From Lachnospiraceae bacterium (lineage in GTDB: Bacteria > Bacillota > Clostridia > Lachnospirales > Lachnospiraceae), in assembly GCA_024682375.1 (NCBI GenBank), contig JAIKZI010000039.1, positions 144,338-208,337 on the forward strand: a stretch of DNA of 64,000 bases, given 5' to 3'. Each line of letters starts with the position of its first letter. Position 1 is the stretch's first letter. Shown here one piece after another: positions 61,759 to 64,000 of this stretch. The translations under genes were made by a program, and so were the position numbers. The notes beneath the pieces were generated by a model. The model did not search any database and was not told the DNA's origin. It saw only the letters and a program-made list of their open reading frames with translations.

Positions 61759-62648
61759 TAGTTTTCACCTCCGCAGTGTCCGCATCCACCATGATGAGTG
61801 TCGCCTTCCTGAAGTTCAAGCATCTTTCTGCCTTCTTCAGTCTTGTACTGCGCCTGTCTCTTCATAGCGAGGTCAAAGTCTACTTTATGTCCGTCAAATT
61901 CAGGACCATCTACACATGCAAATCTTACTTCGTTTCCAACGATCAATCTACATGCACCACACATTCCTGTACCATCAACCATGATTGGGTTCATAGATAC
62001 AATTGTATGAATTCCAAGCTTTTCTGTAAGCTTGCATACGAATTTCATCATGATCATAGGTCCGATTGCTACGCAATGATCATATCTCTTACCCTCATCA
62101 TAAAGAGCCTGGAGCTGATCTGTACCCATTCCATGGAATCCATAAGATCCATCATCAGTTGTAACATGAAGTTCTGTTGCAACTTTTTCCATCTTGTCTA
62201 CGAAGAAAAGGAGATCTTTATTTCTAGAACCCATAATAACAGTAGTCTTAACACCATGTTCATGGAGCCACTTTACCTGTGGATATACAGGAGCTGTTCC
62301 TACACCACCGGCGATAAAGACAATATTTTTCTTCTTTGTTTCTTCCAAATCTTCTTCGATACAAAGATCAGAAGGATTTCCAAGAGGTCCAGCAACATCT
62401 CTAAAAGAATCACCCTCATTTAAATCGAGCATTCTAAGAGTTGATGCACCAACTACCTGGAATACAATTGTAATAGTACCTGCAGTTTTATCATAATCAC
62501 AAATAGTAAGCGGAATTCTCTCTGCTTTTTCATCTACCTTTGTGATGATAAACTGTCCAGGAAGACATGACTCAGCGATAAGCGGAGCTTCGATGTCCAT
62601 AAGATAAATCTTATCCGCAAGCTGTTCTTTCTTCACAATTTTGAACAT
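61758..62648 (-). CDS. nfnA: NfnA: sulfide/dihydroorotate dehydrogenase-like FAD/NAD subunit
   Basis: The 296-residue protein has a ferredoxin-reductase-like FAD domain (RIPLTICDYDKTAGTITIVFQVVG, about 45-68), an NAD domain (IVFIAGGVGTAPVYPQVKWL) and a C-terminal iron-sulphur segment (GMCGACRLIVGNEVRFACVDGPEFDGHKVDF) for a [2Fe-2S] cluster. This is the NfnA layout. The ORF track starts at GTG 62669, but that puts the GGGAGGGGG ribosome binding site inside the gene; ATG 62648 (MFKIVKKEQL) is preferred. It lies 32 nt after the CobW-type gene and directly before nfnB. Confidence 0.9.
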   Translation of the reverse strand: MFKIVKKEQLADKIYLMDIEAPLIAESCLPGQFIITKVDEKAERIPLTICDYDKTAGTITIVFQVVGASTLRMLDLNEGDSFRDVAGPLGNPSDLCIEEDLEETKKKNIVFIAGGVGTAPVYPQVKWLHEHGVKTTVIMGSRNKDLLFFVDKMEKVATELHVTTDDGSYGFHGMGTDQLQALYDEGKRYDHCVAIGPMIMMKFVCKLTEKLGIHTIVSMNPIMVDGTGMCGACRLIVGNEVRFACVDGPEFDGHKVDFDLAMKRQAQYKTEEGRKMLELQEGDTHHGGCGHCGGEN

Positions 62649-62680
62649 TTTTATATCCCCCTCCCTCACATAAGAAAAGA

Positions 62681-63643
62681 TTAGTTGAAATAAACCAATT
62701 CATCCTCTGGTTTATCAGTTTTTTCAAGAGAAATAGGATATAAAACCGGTCCTTTTCCCTTGTATTCACGGGCAAATTCATTCTTGATTTTAGCTTTGAT
62801 TTTAACCCATGATTTATGTTCAATGCTAGCTGCATCGGCATACTTACACTTCATACCAAGGAACTGAACATCTTCAATACAACATGTCATAGCAAATCGT
62901 CCCGGTACGATTGTTCCCGGCTTAAGTTTTCCATCTCCATCTTTTGGATTGTAAACTAAACCAGTAAATGATACTACTTTACCATTATACTTCTTTGGAT
63001 TGTCCATACAATCCATAAACCATAGTGCATAATCCGCATCTGTTATCTCAATCTCATCACTATCTATATCAAATGGTAAAGATTCTTCTGACTGATCCAA
63101 AGTACCATCTTCTCTCATATAAACGAGCTGTGCCGGTCTATTGAAAGCCTTGATAGCTGCTCTGAATTTTGCCTTATTTGTATTATCATTGCAACGGTTA
63201 AAGAATACTACTTCAGCTCTCTTGAGCTGCTCATTCATCATCTGTCTCATATTCAAAAGATACATTTCAAATGTAGTAGCATCTACAGTTGCGAGAGACT
63301 GAACAATAGTCCAGTTTGAAGGAAGAGATCCCTCTGCATAGAGTCTATCTGTTCCCCAAGTTCCATTATATTCTATAAAGATAGCATCGGGAAGATTCTC
63401 TTCATCTAATTTCTTCAAATTTTCTACATCAAAGAAATCATCCTCTTCTTCAAAGTAGAATACTTTTCCATTAATCTTATCAAGATCTTCCTTCTTATAT
63501 TCAATTTCTCCATCTTCGCATGAAAGAATAAGAACTGAATCCATATCTTCAGCAAAGCCATTTTCAATCAATGTATCGAGAATCATTGAAGTCTTTCCGC
63601 TATCCATGAATCCCGTCAAAATATATACAGGTACTTCCTGCAT
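62681..63643 (-). CDS. CobW-type GTPase fused to a YcgQ/DUF1980-like C-terminal domain
   Basis: The 320-residue protein has a P-loop at 9-18 (LTGFMDSGKT) and a COG0523-like GTPase part (about 1-200), including IFIEYNGTWG in the place of the usual Glu-x-x-Gly and FFNRCNDN for the guanine site. The C-terminal 110 residues (NPKKYNGKVVSFTGLVYNPK, then VPGRFAMTCCIEDVQFLGM) resemble the C-terminal domain of YcgQ/TIGR03943 proteins, which sit beside permeases and metal GTPases. A role in metal (perhaps zinc) handling is an inference. It lies 18 nt after another CobW-family gene. Confidence 0.75.
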   Translation of the reverse strand: MQEVPVYILTGFMDSGKTSMILDTLIENGFAEDMDSVLILSCEDGEIEYKKEDLDKINGKVFYFEEEDDFFDVENLKKLDEENLPDAIFIEYNGTWGTDRLYAEGSLPSNWTIVQSLATVDATTFEMYLLNMRQMMNEQLKRAEVVFFNRCNDNTNKAKFRAAIKAFNRPAQLVYMREDGTLDQSEESLPFDIDSDEIEITDADYALWFMDCMDNPKKYNGKVVSFTGLVYNPKDGDGKLKPGTIVPGRFAMTCCIEDVQFLGMKCKYADAASIEHKSWVKIKAKIKNEFAREYKGKGPVLYPISLEKTDKPEDELVYFN

Positions 63644-63661
63644 GGTAATACTCCTTAAATC

Positions 63662-64000
63662 TTATAGTCCAAAGAGCTCTTCGATTTTATCTTCTTTAAG
63701 CTCTGAACCAATTACTACAATACGTCCAGTTACATCTGGCTGACCAGATCTGATTTCATAATCACCATCTACGAAATCGAAATAGATCCATGTTCCATCT
63801 GTCGATGGCAACATACCCTTAGATCTTAAAATAATACCATAATCATCAGTCTCATCTAACTTCTTAAGTGCTTCTTCAATAGTTGATTTTTCAAATGTCT
63901 TTGGAGTTTCTTTTCCAAAACTTTCAAATACATCATCTGCATGGTGATGATGATGTCCATGGCATCCGCACTCGCAATGCTCGTCATGTTCATGTTCATG
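63662..64000 (-). CDS. CobW family (COG0523) GTPase, C-terminal fragment with His-rich loop
   Basis: The gene enters from the right edge; 112 codons and the stop are visible. The window starts in a metal-binding loop (HEHEHDEHCECGCHGHHHHH), followed by the CobW C-terminal domain (FEKSTIEEALKKLDETDDYG, LRSKGMLPSTDGTWIYFDFVDG, GRIVVIGSELKEDKIEELFGL). His-rich loops of this kind are common in COG0523 proteins that deliver zinc, cobalt or nickel. It is followed after 18 nt by the CobW/DUF1980 gene. The GTPase domain lies outside the window. The gene was too incomplete for the ORF track. Confidence 0.88.
   Translation of the reverse strand, partial: HEHEHDEHCECGCHGHHHHHADDVFESFGKETPKTFEKSTIEEALKKLDETDDYGIILRSKGMLPSTDGTWIYFDFVDGDYEIRSGQPDVTGRIVVIGSELKEDKIEELFGL

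Noticed and set aside
61776-62423. 215-residue plus-strand ORF opposite nfnA
   Set aside because: It is antisense to a well-supported gene with conserved motifs, has low-complexity His/Ser-rich text and no ribosome binding site or family match that I can see.

Overview
The window reads as chromosome of a motile, low-GC, anaerobic Firmicute of the Lachnospiraceae type (Butyrivibrio/Pseudobutyrivibrio/Roseburia/Lachnospira-like; the genus is not resolved). The grounds are the AT-rich composition, one very long Clostridia-type fla/che operon lying beside codY-topA, a CheC/CheD/FliY chemotaxis set, the ferredoxin-linked NfnAB pair, and several families I know mainly from Lachnospiraceae (DUF5662, DUF5716, DUF5717, DUF6115). 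Almost everything is on the minus strand. Only comM and dprA are on the plus strand. Coding density is very high, no intergenic gap reaches 300 bp, and I see no rRNA, tRNA, CRISPR array, insertion sequence or prophage.

Region by region, along the window. 1-6510: the translation/envelope cluster rpsB-tsf-(polysaccharide deacetylase-bactofilin)-pyrH-frr-uppS-cdsA-dxr. Two envelope genes are inserted between tsf and pyrH, and there are terminators after tsf and after frr. 6650-41550: the fla/che locus, transcribed right to left: flgB-flgC-fliE-fliF-fliG-fliH-fliI-fliJ-motE-like-fliK-flgD-TIGR02530 gene-flgE, then a hairpin and a new promoter, then motA-motB-fliL-fliM-fliY-cheY-fliO-fliP-fliQ-fliR-flhB-flhA-flhF-flhG-pilZ-cheB-cheA-cheW-cheC-cheD-small membrane protein-fliA. 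It ends with fapA (DUF342), two uncharacterised genes (one DUF6115) and a gene with an MltG/YceG-like C-terminus. 41741-44726: codY and topA. 44978-47619: comM and dprA, a DNA-uptake/processing pair. 47638-51871: a DUF5662 protein, a GH13-type protein that has lost its catalytic motifs, and a UvrD-type helicase. 51889-60330: gltX followed (upstream in transcription) by a four-gene module of unknown function: a membrane coiled-coil protein, a TPR-like protein, an Hsp70/actin-fold ATPase (DUF5716) and a 1223-residue protein (DUF5717). 60376-64000: nfnB-nfnA (electron-bifurcating transhydrogenase) and two CobW-family GTPases, one apparently fused to a YcgQ/DUF1980-like domain and one, cut by the window edge, with a His-rich metal loop.

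Together the genes give a complete export apparatus, basal body, hook, stator and switch. The adaptation system uses CheC/CheD/FliY, and its CheB has a receiver domain without the phosphoacceptor aspartate. A PilZ protein supplies a likely c-di-GMP brake. The MotB transmembrane helix resembles PomB, which suggests a sodium-driven motor. The most promising undescribed system is the DUF5716/DUF5717 module at 53388-60330. Other items of interest are the dead GH13 protein, three consecutive hairpins just upstream of flgE, a hairpin covering the comM ribosome binding site, and a CodY-like box on codY's own promoter.
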